This document shows, one piece after another, positions 47,726 to 58,900 of a stretch of DNA of 64,000 bases. The DNA comes from Hydractinia symbiolongicarpus (taxonomy: Eukaryota > Cnidaria > Hydrozoa > Anthoathecata > Hydractiniidae), in NCBI RefSeq assembly GCF_029227915.1, contig NC_079885.1, positions 24,677,001-24,741,000 on the forward strand, given 5' to 3'. The number at the start of each line of letters is the position of its first letter. Position 1 is the stretch's first letter. The position numbers were made by a program, and so were the translations under genes. The notes below the pieces were generated by a model. The model made no database searches. It was not told where the DNA came from and saw only the letters and a program-made list of their open reading frames with translations.

Positions 47726-49060
47726 GTTCTTCGCATGGGTGTCAGCTATGCAAATTGAATTTTGTCAGCAGTGTGGGTTGTGTGGAACCGAAAGAAAATT
47801 ATTAATTAAGGTAACTTTTTTTGACTCTAACTGTGACAGTACAAAGGTAGTATTAGGTGTTAAAGATGCTTTTGTTGATCCTATCGAAAGTGCCGAGGTT
47901 TGGGAGATTTTGGAGCCAACATTAAAACGGCTTAATCGTTGCTTTATATTTAATACCCCCGACCATGATTCTCGTGATTTCAGTCAAGCGAGAAATTTGC
48001 TAAAGAAGCAGTTCCAAAAGATTATTTATTGCGACCCTAGTGTAATTAAGACAGGAATTAAAGAATTTATGAGTGAGTATGCTCGACCTGTGTATCAAAA
48101 AATTTCTAGCAATTAAGATAACAAAGAACGGTATGCATTGGCCAAGTTTCGTTCTTTTACTTTCATCCGACGCTTCAGTAGACACTGTGTTGCCATTTCG
48201 TTTTTGTCAAGACGTGTTAGATTTTGTTCAAAAGATTACTGATGAGGAATTAACAACTGCCGACCTACGATTATTTTTGTACGAACTGAGGTTTTATGCT
48301 CCTGAGTTATCTTCCTTGTTATTCGCATCCTCTATATCGTCACCGACTGAACTTCCAAGCAACGATGTTATATTATTACTTAGATACCTGGTGGCATTTA
48401 TAAAAAATATACATACTCATGATGAACCACCAGAAGATCCAGTTTCTATACCGAAAACTTACAATCCTGTTAAATATGGATGCGCATATTACTTTAATAC
48501 ACATGGTTGTCAAGTTCGTAAAATGCAATATTTTGATGACCCACCAGACAACGCATGTGAGAAACGCTTTCCATCAGTTTCAAAAAAGAGAACAACCAAC
48601 GTATTTTTTGGCTTTGTCCTTTGCATGGACATTGCTACGGCTTTCATTCAATTCCGGGGAGCGAAAGACGAAAGGACCCTCCTGCAGCGTCGCTATTAAC
48701 CCATATCACCAGCGCTCCTGACGAAATCTTTCACGATTTTCCATGCAGTCTTTCAGAGTATTGCAAAAATTGAGAATCTTGATTTTTTGCAAAACAAGGT
48801 TCTTCCACGACGTATTTCATGGTTATACGCACAAATGCACCAACGCTTTCAAGTACAACCGTCTCCTTGATTCAAGTGCGATGAGTTCTTCCATTTGTGA
48901 ACAATTTCATAGTTATATTCAAAATATAAATTCCTTTTGTAATTTGATGTCCCAAACGCATTTTGCATTGCATCTGCAATTTTATAAAATTACTTGTGAA
49001 ATCAATATAAAGATAAATCACATTAGGAAAAAGAAAATTGCGCTATCTAAAAAAGTGCTG
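47726..49060 (+). pseudogene. KDZ-type transposase pseudogene
   Basis: Three successive frames (about 47739-48116, 48073-48640 and 48743-49060) encode parts of one protein. Recognisable pieces are YFNTHGCQVRKMQYFDDPPD, CEKRFPSVSKKRT, HDFPCSLSEYC, TRFFHDVFHGYTHKC and SSSICEQFHSYIQNI. They match the KDZ (Kyakuja-Dileera-Zisupton) transposase family, which is abundant in cnidarian genomes. At least three frameshifts and two stops (near 48770) make it inactive. The N-terminal cysteine-rich region is shortened (FCQQCGLCG remains). Element ends were not identified. Confidence 0.75.
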
Positions 49061-49256
49061 ATGATTGAAATTTTTTTTTTGTTTGAACTGTGTTTTGTAT
49101 GTATATGGGTATGTGTATAGATTGATTGTTCAACTGAGAACTTTCCCCTAAGTGATTTGTATCTCTTTAATAATAGTTGTATCTTGTCTGTGTGTCCGCG
49201 AGAGCAGCGTCCCGTAACGGAATCACGAAATTTTTATAATGTGCACCAATACCAAT

Positions 49257-49300
49257 TATTATAATATAGACTAGGCTAACGACTAGTCTATATTATAATA
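49257..49300. repeat. perfect 18-bp inverted repeat at a Helitron junction
   Basis: Arms 49257-49274 and 49283-49300 (TATTATAATATAGACTAG and its complement) around the 8-base spacer GCTAACGA. The right arm is CTAG plus the 5' end of the Helitron at 49287; the left arm is the complement of the same 5' end, so two Helitron heads face each other. Confidence 0.85.
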
Positions 49301-49432
49301 CCCGTATACGTCTGTCCGTCCGTCTGTCTGTCACGCAAAATAGTAGCTTAGCTGTGCTGGTAGCGAGACGTACGCAATGCGGTATAAAAAGGATGGGCGA
49401 ACCAGTGGATTTTTCCACGGACTAACGACTAG
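49287..49432 (+). mobile_element. mini-Helitron, copy 2 (146 bp)
   Basis: TCTATATTATAATACCCG start, hairpin CGTGGA-TTT-TCCACG, then CTAG before T, as in copy 1 at 11426. Its inner part is 36 bp longer (GCGAGACGTACGCAATGCGG region), so copy 1 is an internal deletion derivative or this one gained sequence. The preceding four bases are CTAG, the 3' end signature of another copy. Confidence 0.8.
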
Positions 49433-49759
49433 TTGTATATATTGCGGAAGTAACCGAATCTTATACTTATGGACTGTTTTAAAAAACGGAATTCCTCCTA
49501 AAAATGTATTGCAAAACCCTTATTTACAAATGCCAACTTAAATCATGCCCATGGATTGCTTCTTGAAATAAGAATTCTCTCTTAAGTGCTTTGGATAGGC
49601 ATAGGACTTATAAGCAAATAAATATGTAATTAGTTTTAATAATTTATAATTTGAAATTATAATTATATAACTTATACTTGTTATTTTATAAATACAACAA
49701 CCAAGTAAATGTTTTAATAACATTTGTTAATATTTTTAATAACAGTTTTTTTATAACTT

Positions 49760-50090
49760 AACAATGTCGGAATGATATGTCCCTGGTGTGCATCTGGTGT
49801 TGGAAAAGCCAGTATACAGTTTTAGCAGATTTAGCTTTTTACGTAACTTTTGTTAAACACCTTTGATTCTGTTGGATATTTGCATTTTTTTTGTTGCACC
49901 TGCTTATATTTCTAGACGTTTTGTTTAAGCGCTTATATATAGAATAATCAGATTTTGACTTTTAAAAGTTCAAATTACCGTGTTATATGTTTTTGATCGG
50001 TATCCCATACATGCATTCAATGAGAGAGATACAGTGGATTCTTCTACCGGAATACGGCTATTTGGGTAAAATTTGACAGGAGTTCAATAT
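49760..50090 (+). repeat. dispersed repeat R, copy B (partial)
   Basis: Matches 42960-43310 (AGCAGATTT.GCTTTTTACGTAAC, CACCTGCTTATATTTCTAGACG, CAGTGGATTCTTC). Its right end lies within about 15 bp of where the homology of gene 2 with gene 1 stops. Confidence 0.7.
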
Positions 50091-50165
50091 CGGCATACCG
50101 TCTTAAATAAATACAGAAGGTAAGTAAAGGTCATAATTTGTAACTCAAAGTAAAAAGTTCGTTGC

Positions 50166-53100
50166 TTATTTCAATAAGAGGGAAAAGATATTGGTGGATT
50201 TTTCTCCTGTTCTTGTGTTGGTTACAGTGACTCCAATAGTTTCCGTCTTTCCTTTCATGCCAGCTGGTGCGTTGTAGATCAACTTCACGTAACCCATCTT
50301 GCGAATATTTTTCGACGCAGATCTTGTGATGCTTCCACGTCTTGCCTTTACTGTGAATGTTAAAGGTTGAGATTCACTTGAGCCAAAAACAAGAGCTTGA
50401 ACTTGAACAGCTACGTTTCTTTCACCTGATGTAACTGTAAACTCATCTCCAGCAAACATTGGTCGGACGAATACGTTAGAAGCTTTTGATACCCCACGAG
50501 ATATTCGTTCGAATGGCGCACCAGTTTTTGTTTGTCCTGTAAAGTTGAAAATTTGAACAGATTTTACTAATCTTCATGAAGGCGAAATGCAATATTAAAT
50601 AGAATAACAAATTCCATTTGAATTTTTAACTTTCTTAATTGTTGTAATTAAATGTCTTCTGAAAACCTGTCTTAATGTTTCTTAATCAATTTTTACTTTC
50701 TCTCGTCGCCTATAGTTTTGTAGATAATACTACTATCAATAGCCTACCAGTTAATCTGACTCTGAATGATTCTGTTGGTGGTGTCAGCATCGTGCTGAGT
50801 ACTTCATCAGCAGCATCTAAATCTGACAGCTTTAAGTTGGACATCAAAGCTTTGCCATGAAGATCCACAAGATCAACTCGAATTGTGCTCATATCAATTC
50901 TGTGTACACCACCCAGGCGAATGATCATTTGGTTTTCAACACCTATAAAATGACACCAATATGTTATTATGGAATTGTGCTGTTAAGGATAAATGGTGTA
51001 GAATCCTGTTCGACAATAAAGTAATTTATGAATTAAGAATTGTTGCACCTTGTAAATACTAATTGATGGAAGTTGTTCTTATTTTTAAAAATGTTTTTGG
51101 CTCCTGGGGATAAAGTTTACCTGTAATAGGATTATACAATGAGAATGGTGGATATTCTTTTCTTGGGTTTTCTTGATACATAAAGTTATGAGCAAACTCA
51201 ATAGCATCTTTTGAAACAGCTTCCGCCGTGTATTCATACTTTCCAGCTCCTGATGGGAACACCAAGCTATATACACCACTTGGTGGATTGTCGATTTGGA
51301 AAATACGGATCATTGACATTGTGTTCAATGCAGTCACAGTTCTTCCAGCTGGGTCTGTCAGTGTAACAAATTGTGATGTGTTTTGAGCGCTGGTAGCTAT
51401 TGAAACAATTAACTTGGCAATGCCATCGTCAACTGAGAATTTGTTTTGTCCAGGCGAAACAGATCGTTTTGATTTGCTTTTGATGGTACCTCCTGATGCA
51501 ATCATTGTGTCTCGACTCAAACTGCTCTCAACATAGTCTTTCAACTTTAAAATTTCAGCTTCATTTTTCAGGGGAAAGATTTGACCTATTAAACAAAATA
51601 TTCTCATAGTTAGTTTGTACATTTTCTACTTTAAGTTAGGTAACGTGTTTGTAAATTATTGAATGTATAAAGCACGAAACTCCATGAATCTTACAAGTTT
51701 TGTGCAACTTGTTGTTGTGTTGTAGTGCTTCTGCAAATAAAGCATCCTTTGGCAACATATACCAAGAAATATTTGGATTGCTATTTAACATGCTTCCATT
51801 GTTTCCACTATATAATTCTTGACGTACCTGACGTGTGTGAAGCAATATCCTTGTAACTGTCAATTCCTGTTTTTCCACTTCTAGTACAACCATTGAGATT
51901 TGTGAAAAAGGCAATCGTTGCAGAATTTATATCTGCAGCTGACTTTAAAGCTTCTAAGTTCTCAGCTGAGTCGTCTTTAGCTGTCGCATCAGTAAACACA
52001 AACATGGGGCTTCCATATTTAGGTCCTTGATCCAAAGCATTAAGCATACCTTTGATGGCAAGTTCAGGACAATCTCCTCCACCACTAGCACGTAAGTTGG
52101 AGATGGCAGTGATAAATCCAGCAGGTTCTTTTTCACTCTTGTAAGTGACTGGTCCAGTTCCTAAAAAATATTATATTACAGCTTGATCAATGTTAATTAC
52201 ACATCTATTCAAAAAATCTTTTTTCCTGGTAGTATATTATATAAAATCGTCGTGTTTTTCAATTTTTCTTACTTTACTTCTTATGAAACATACATAGCTA
52301 CCCTCTTACGAAATGGTGATATTTTTTAACAAACCTAAGGCTTAAAAGAAATGTCCATGTTTTGGTCATATTAGGGTAAGGGAAGAGATAAACTTTACCA
52401 GGATCGTTGAATGGTGACAAAATGTAGTCAACTTTAAAATCACGAGTTGCGTCGATGATAGATTTTGCAATGGTTTCAGAAGCTGCAATTTCAGCTCTCA
52501 TTGATCCAGTAGTATCCATGGCAAACATTAATGTACTATCTCCTTGACTAGAGATAATTTGGTTATAACTTTGCTCTCCAATTTCATCTTTAATACTTTT
52601 CAGATAACCATCGGCTGCTTTATCGATCTCGTCAATTGGAAGACCGTCCTTGATCTTTTTCTATAACGAAAAAGAAATATATGCTGTATTCTCCTATGTC
52701 CAATGTAGGGCAGTCACAAAATTACTTTCCGTTATTCTTCAAATAGGTATGTTCTGTTTCAGAGAGGAATAAAATTAGTAAATTTACAAGTACAGAAAGC
52801 TTTTGGTAACACCGTCCTACCTTCATAAAAGTGAACAATCCTTTTCCTAAAGTAGCACGAGCAAAATCAATGCTGCCTCCTTCTGTAGCCACTTTCAAGA
52901 AGCTTTTCAAATCCTTCAATCTTTCTTCAACTGTTTTTCTTTTGGCCGATGGATCAACTGAAATGAATTCTTCAGCAACTGCTTTTTGGATATCAAAGAT
53001 TGCCTTGTAAAATTTACCTAGGCAAAAATAATTTTCATAGTTCTTCTACTTTGATCTTTCAAAATAGGAATTAAATTTCTTTGACAATAAGTAAAGTGGT

Positions 53101-53324
53101 ATAAAATGTTAGCTACCTGATGGTGTCTTGTCAGGATATTCGGTTTTCTGAAAGCTCATGAGAAACTTCACGACGAGTTCCTGAGCTTTTGCAACACCAG
53201 TTGGTCCTGCAGACAGACGAAGAACTGTAACAAGGTTTTATTTGAGGATTCATATCGAATCTCTTGACATTGAGCATTTTTAGAAAGCTTTACAAGTAAA
53301 TTTACTCACCGAATCCTTCATCCA
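50166..53324 (-). CDS. TSP1/VWA protein, gene 2: inverted partial duplicate of gene 1
   Basis: The copy of gene 1 from exon 6 onward. Exons: 53324-53310 (micro-exon), 53206-53117, 53017-52821, 52660-52399, 52160-51828, 51585-51121, 50942-50748, 50536-50166. All seven full exons have exactly the lengths of gene 1 exons 7-13 (90, 197, 262, 333, 465, 195, 371) and are open; introns are also alike, so the duplication is recent. The VWA metal site DTTGS and GGGDCPELAIKG are kept, with replacements such as MRAEIAASETI. TSP1 exons are gone: exon 6 survives as 15 nt encoding VDEGF. No signal peptide or start codon could be assigned; a promoter from the PAN-domain exons at 56-59 kb is possible but phases do not join directly. 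The AATAAA of gene 1 is deleted here. It may be a living, remodelled gene or a fresh pseudogene. Confidence 0.85.
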
Positions 53325-53439
53325 CTAAGTTTGATAAGTTTTGGATTAAAAAACAAAACAGTAATGTCAGGTTTTACAAAGCAAAATACTTCAAAATTAT
53401 CGTACTTTAATTAATTAATCTTTACATTAAAGCTATCTT

Positions 53440-54080
53440 TCTAAGCACTTTATTGTAAGAATATACTCTGAACAATGGGTCAGAAGGTAAGAATATCCTA
53501 AGATTATGCCCAAGTTTAATTGATTGTTCAAAATTTGAAAATTTGAATGATGCACAAAATTTAAGTTCTTTTTTTTTTGCATATTAAACAAACTGAACTT
53601 TTTTATGTCCAAAGCAATGGCCCTTTATGTGTAGCAGAATTCGCCATTAGCTAAAGCAACTTATAGCTGGCTTTATTTAATTAAGGCATTACATATTTTG
53701 AGGCCATAGTCATGAGTTTTGGTCTGTTAGGCAAACCGTTTCTTTAATATTTTGAATTGAATATTGCAGTAGATATACAATATAACGAAATAATATAAGT
53801 TTTTATTTTTCTATTATGTGGTAAAAATTGTTAATTCTTATATTTTGTGTAAAACTGTGAAAGGGTTGCTGTATGCAATAGACTGAATAGCTGATTTTGT
53901 TATGACGTGTTACAAACTGTACAGTGTGGAAATTTTGCAATAACCTTTTTGTATGACTTAACATAATATGTTGGATTTTCTTATTTTCTGGAATACTTTT
54001 TGCCTGGTGTACTTATATTATTTCTATTTTCTTCTTTATCTATTTATTTTTCTTACACCTGCTTTTATTTTTGAACAACT
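53440..54080 (+). repeat. dispersed repeat R, copy C
   Basis: AGAATATCCTAAG, GGTCTGTTAGGCAAA, GAAAGGGTTGCTGTATGC, TGTGGAAATTTTGCAATAAC and CACCTGCTT follow in one uninterrupted order, which probably shows the true layout of the family. Begins about 100 bp beyond the truncated 5' end of gene 2. Confidence 0.7.
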
Positions 54081-54229
54081 ACTAGAGCTTATTTTGATTT
54101 TATGTATCAAAGAAACAGCACAAGCATGTATAGGCTTTGACATGAATAGAAAATAACCCCCCCTGTATTAAATTTTAGCGCAACGCCACGCTTCGTGGAG
54201 ACAATCCGTGAGCTGTGAGAAAGTGCCCG

Positions 54230-54660
54230 AAAGTGTGTGTGTGTGTGTGTGTGTTTGCGTGTATACGACTTATGGGGACTTCTGTGCGTTGCGAACTAAC
54301 GCTATGGGGACCTGCTGCACTGTGGGACAAATTTCTCTGGCCCATAATACATTTTCCTTAAAAACAATTTTAAACTGCAAAATAAGGTTATTTATCCTGT
54401 TTACAAGCAGTGTCCCCATAAGTTGTGTCTGTGTCTGTGTGCAAACTTATGGGCCATTTTGTGTGTCATGCACTTATTAAAATCCTGTATTGTGGGGACA
54501 AATGATACACAAATTTGATACATTGTGTTTTTGCTTCTTGTTACTTTGTTCTTAATTTTATAAAGTGATAGATTTGCTACTAAATTTGTACTCGAATTTT
54601 CTATACACAGAAGACACAAGTGTCAGTACGCGTTATGGGACAATTGGATACTGTTTTATG
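54230..54660. repeat. GT microsatellite and scattered CTTATGGGGAC motifs
   Basis: A (GT)n run lies at about 54233-54255. Around it ACTTATGGGGAC or its complement GTCCCCATAAGT occurs in both orientations (54266, 54300, 54413, 54448, 54635), suggesting nested or decayed ends of a small transposon. Confidence 0.55.
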
Positions 54661-54840
54661 TCGAGGATTGTTAAATTGTCATGGACTAGATTTTTTATGT
54701 TGCGGTTAGAATTTAATTATTAGTAGCGATATATTAAATGAAAAAATCCGCAAGTCTTGACATTTCTTTACCTGCGTTCCTAACAAAAGCACATATGAGT
54801 TGACTAATAATTTGTTAAATACAACAAATGCTATCTCTGT

Positions 54841-54930
54841 CCCATAAGTTGTGTGTGTCCCATAAGTTGTGTGTGTCCCATAAGTTGTGTGTGTCCCATA
54901 AGTTGTGTGTGTCCCATAAGTTGTGTGTGT
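54841..54930. repeat. 18-bp minisatellite, five copies
   Basis: CCCATAAGTTGTGTGTGT repeats exactly every 18 bases from 54841. The unit contains the same CCCATAAGTT motif found scattered at 54.2-54.7 kb, so it probably grew from one of those ends. Confidence 0.92.
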
Positions 54931-55920
54931 CCCTATACCCGATAAATGTTGATTTTAGCCGCTATGGCCCGGGAGTGGGGGTGGGGGGAGGAGGGGCGGC
55001 AGAAATCTTTAAAATAATCTGATAAGATATGTTTACATTACATACTTATATAAAGAAAGACTGCAAAGCCGGGCTCAAGTTGTTGGTATTTTTAATTCCT
55101 AACCAATTCAATGATCAATCTGAACACGGATTGCAAATAATCACCATGGGCCGCGCTTGAAAAGAATGTGTTCTTCACGTTGTCAAACGTTTAACTTCTG
55201 GAAATTTTAATTTCTCAAAATCCAATAAAAAGCCTCTTTTCATTCTTATCCAATTATTTGACCAATCTGAATACAGATCGAAAATTTAACTTCGTGCATC
55301 AATAACACTAATTTAGCGTCAATACCTTAAATTAAGGAAGCCATTACAATGCACTTAAAACTTTAAGGTCAAATAACTTGGAAACAAGGTGGTGAAGTTA
55401 TTCATTTTAAACCGCACAGGTAACTAGGGACCACCTGGGACCAATTTGACTAGACTGACGACTGACTGCCGTCATCAAAATGCAAATGACGCTTCTTTTC
55501 CATTGTTTTTCTGCCTAAGTGACTGTTTCCACGGGCTTTACTGACTATCTTTAAGTCCGTAGCCAAATTTCTGATTCGATAGCTACACCAAGTCAAATAT
55601 GATCTAAGATAATAATTTGGTGAAATAGACTATATCAAGTTGTTGCTATTTCCATGTAACAACCTCTTGCAGTTTACAAACAAACCGTGTCTGTTTGACT
55701 AATATCCACCTCTGTATTAGGCCAGACAGGTTGAGTTTATCATTGTGATAAACTTTTCTGTATATCACCTCCCGATAAACCAAAAAAATTTTTACGTTAT
55801 TATTTGACCATTGCTCCCAATGTGTAGATCTTGAAACGCTGATCAAGAAAATGTATAGGATAACTTTTGACAAACGTTCGAAGATATATTAGGTTTTAAA
55901 TGTATTTCGGTTTTGGTACT
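54931..55920. other. non-coding between gene 2 and the PAN gene
   Basis: No gene recognised. 55550-55760 resembles both 35040-35200 and 42310-42350, so it contains dispersed repeat sequence. The phase-0 exon needed to continue the PAN gene was searched for on the minus strand without success. Confidence 0.45.
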
Positions 55921-55925
55921 TACCC

Positions 55926-58900
55926 AATTTGGTCCACGGTGGCCCCAGTTACCTACATAGTAGATGATGTCAGTTATTTCTATCAGTTTCCAAGTTATTA
56001 AGTCTCAAATGAAAAAGTGCTTCGCTAATTTAAAAAGTGCTATTGGCGTCAGTCTAAAGTTTATCTACGTCGTGCCGTAACGTTAATAAACAAATTGGAC
56101 AAAAGTTTTTGGGTGCATTAAAGAAAAATGCAGACATTCACTTTACCAGTAACAGACAGACAGACAGACGGCAGTAGCCTATTGATATAAGGCGATACGT
56201 TTCTCCTCTTAGCTAAACACGTTGGAAATATATTTTATGCTTATAATGATGTAAAGTTTAAAGTATTAACGAAATCCTTTTTTTAAAAAAAAGGTAAAGA
56301 AAATTAAACATTAAAAAGTATTCTAAAAATCATACCATCGTAGATGTTCTTGCTTCTTTCATATTCGCAGGGCTCTTTAGCTCCACAATAAGAAACTTCC
56401 TAGAAAAACGTACACACATGTTAATACATGTATGTTTTCAGCGTTAATGTTTAATATTTCAAGGTCTAAGAATGTTTTCAAAACAATAATTTAAGAAAAG
56501 CCTTCTTCTTAGGACGTCTTCCAGACATTATAATACATCTACTTGCTTGTTAAAAAGATGAAAACACCTGACAATGACACTTGACAGGAAAAATAAAACC
56601 AATTCAGCTAACTCCAAAGTAAACCTAAAGTTTGTCTTAAAATCAATCACCTGCATCCAATTACTTTTCATGTATTCAATGTACTGGAAAACAATGGAGA
56701 ATTGAATAAATTCGGGGACTTTGAATTCGATTTTCGTATCAAATGTTCGTTGTTCTCCACCATCTGGTGATTTTTCAGTGCAAGTCATCGTTACCTCCTT
56801 CTTAATGAACAAACACTCTGAAACCGCTTTTGACCTGTTCCGCTTTAACATATGATTTGTCAAACTATTCGTCATGTCGACATCTCAATGGGCAGACTGT
56901 TCTTATCTGCCGTTTTGAAAATCTTTTATTTTTTCCCTTTGTGATGGAATCAACGTCATGTATGTTGTAAAGGTACTCTTTTGTTAATATATATTTGATG
57001 CAGCAAGTAAAAAGATTAAACTTAAAGTCCACTGAGAAGTTAAAATTGCACGTAAAATTATTTTTTTTGAATTGACGTCAAAGGTTACCAGTTGTAGCCA
57101 AAAATGTAACCAATGGGGGCAGAAGTATGATGAATACATATGTTGAAAACTGACCAATAATAACTGAGAAATTAGTTTCTAGACCTATTTTCAACATTCT
57201 TAGCATACAATTGTCTTAACCCTATTCCTCATGGGCCTTTTAGGGGCTCCTTAATACTTGGAGGGACTAATTCGACCATCCCCCAGCATTAAGTGTATTT
57301 TCTACAATTGTTTTCCGTTGGACTTGAAACTTACCACAAGTGTTGTCCAGGTATTAATAAAAAATTTAATGTAAATTTTGATGATGTCAGCATTTTTGGT
57401 GATGACGTCATCAAATTCGGTGGCATATAGAAAAAAAAGTCGGAATTTTATTAACGATTTTGAATTTTGTATAATTGCGATGAATTTAGTACCAACACAA
57501 AATAATATAACAATATAAAGCTTTTAAAAACATGTAAGTATTTTTTAGTAAAAGTTTTTTTTTCAGAATTTTACTCAACATAAATAGGTGTTGCGAACAC
57601 TTCCGCAAAATTTCAAAAAAGGCTAAATAAAAGTTAGGAAAAGTCACAAAATTTGAAGGTGTAACTATAAACACATAAAAAGTTATTAAAAAAAATTTAG
57701 GAGAGGGGCTAAATCCGCCCCTCCTCCTCCTACCCAGCACGAATAGGGTTAAAATCACACGTATTTTTTCAGTGAATATAGTCAGTCGATTTATGTGGTC
57801 GATATGCTAAATATAGGCTTGTTTTCAATCTTCAATCATATTCAACATTTACATAAGAAATAAGCTAACATAGCCAGCACGGCGTCGGTTTACATTTCAC
57901 TTAGCAAACATGTTAAAAATTGATATGTTTTTCTTCATCTTGTTAAGGTAAAGTATACATTTGAAATGAATTGGTGAACGTCAGAAAATGTTTTGAGAAA
58001 CTCAGTTGTAAAATAACTTTTTTAAAAGATATATATAACAGTAATAACACAGGAAGAAAACCCTTGCGGTTGTAACACTCGCCCCTACTGCTCGCAACGC
58101 GTAACACTATATGCCCGAAGGAAATGAATATCGCGTGTAAAAAACAATGAAGAAAAGAACTGTTCAATTTTTAAGCGTTTACGCAGCAAATTTGTTATTA
58201 TCTGTGCAGATTGACCCTGGTCGTGTTTCAATATTTGTACACAATTTGAGAATTTTTTTATCTTCACGGATATTAGTATTTTTATGTGTTTGGTCAACCT
58301 CATAAGTTAAACTTTCTGAAAAAAAAATTTTTTTTCGACGAATACTATTTTTGCACCTTAAAATTTAGAGCTGCACCAACTTCGTGCCATAAATTGGTAT
58401 GTGGGAAGGATAATTTGTTCTAAAAGATAAGGAATAAAATATACACTCGCACAGGAAGTAACCCTGTCCCGTTTAAGCAAAAAACCTAACATACTTGTCA
58501 ACATTGGTTTTATTATATCTATTGGTAAAAATTGGTTAATATCCTAATCTTTTCGCGTATTTTCAAATTTTTGCTAAATATTTAACAACCTATATTCTGT
58601 ATACTTTCCATTAAAATTTTACTCCACAGAAATGTGTTAGAGCCAGTTCTTCACGAAATAAGAAAGTCGCTATTAAAGGAGAATTTAGACCTTGTTACTT
58701 CTTTTTTTCCTTATAAATTTTACCTGAAATGATTCCATTTCTTCACCATTTGATATGTGCTTCATTTGCAACTCATCGTCATCACCTTCTTTGACAAACC
58801 AACACTCTCCTATACTGTTACTACCTTTGTCTGCTTTGAAATATACTTTGTCGCAATTTTCATTGTTACGACATTTCAGCAGACAAGCTGTTCTTATAAA

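Noticed and set aside
55646..55873. Minus-strand frame with a signal-like start and a WEQW motif that looked like the beginning of a TSP1 repeat
   Set aside because: Phases do not fit either neighbour, no CSxTC core follows, and the region is dispersed-repeat sequence.
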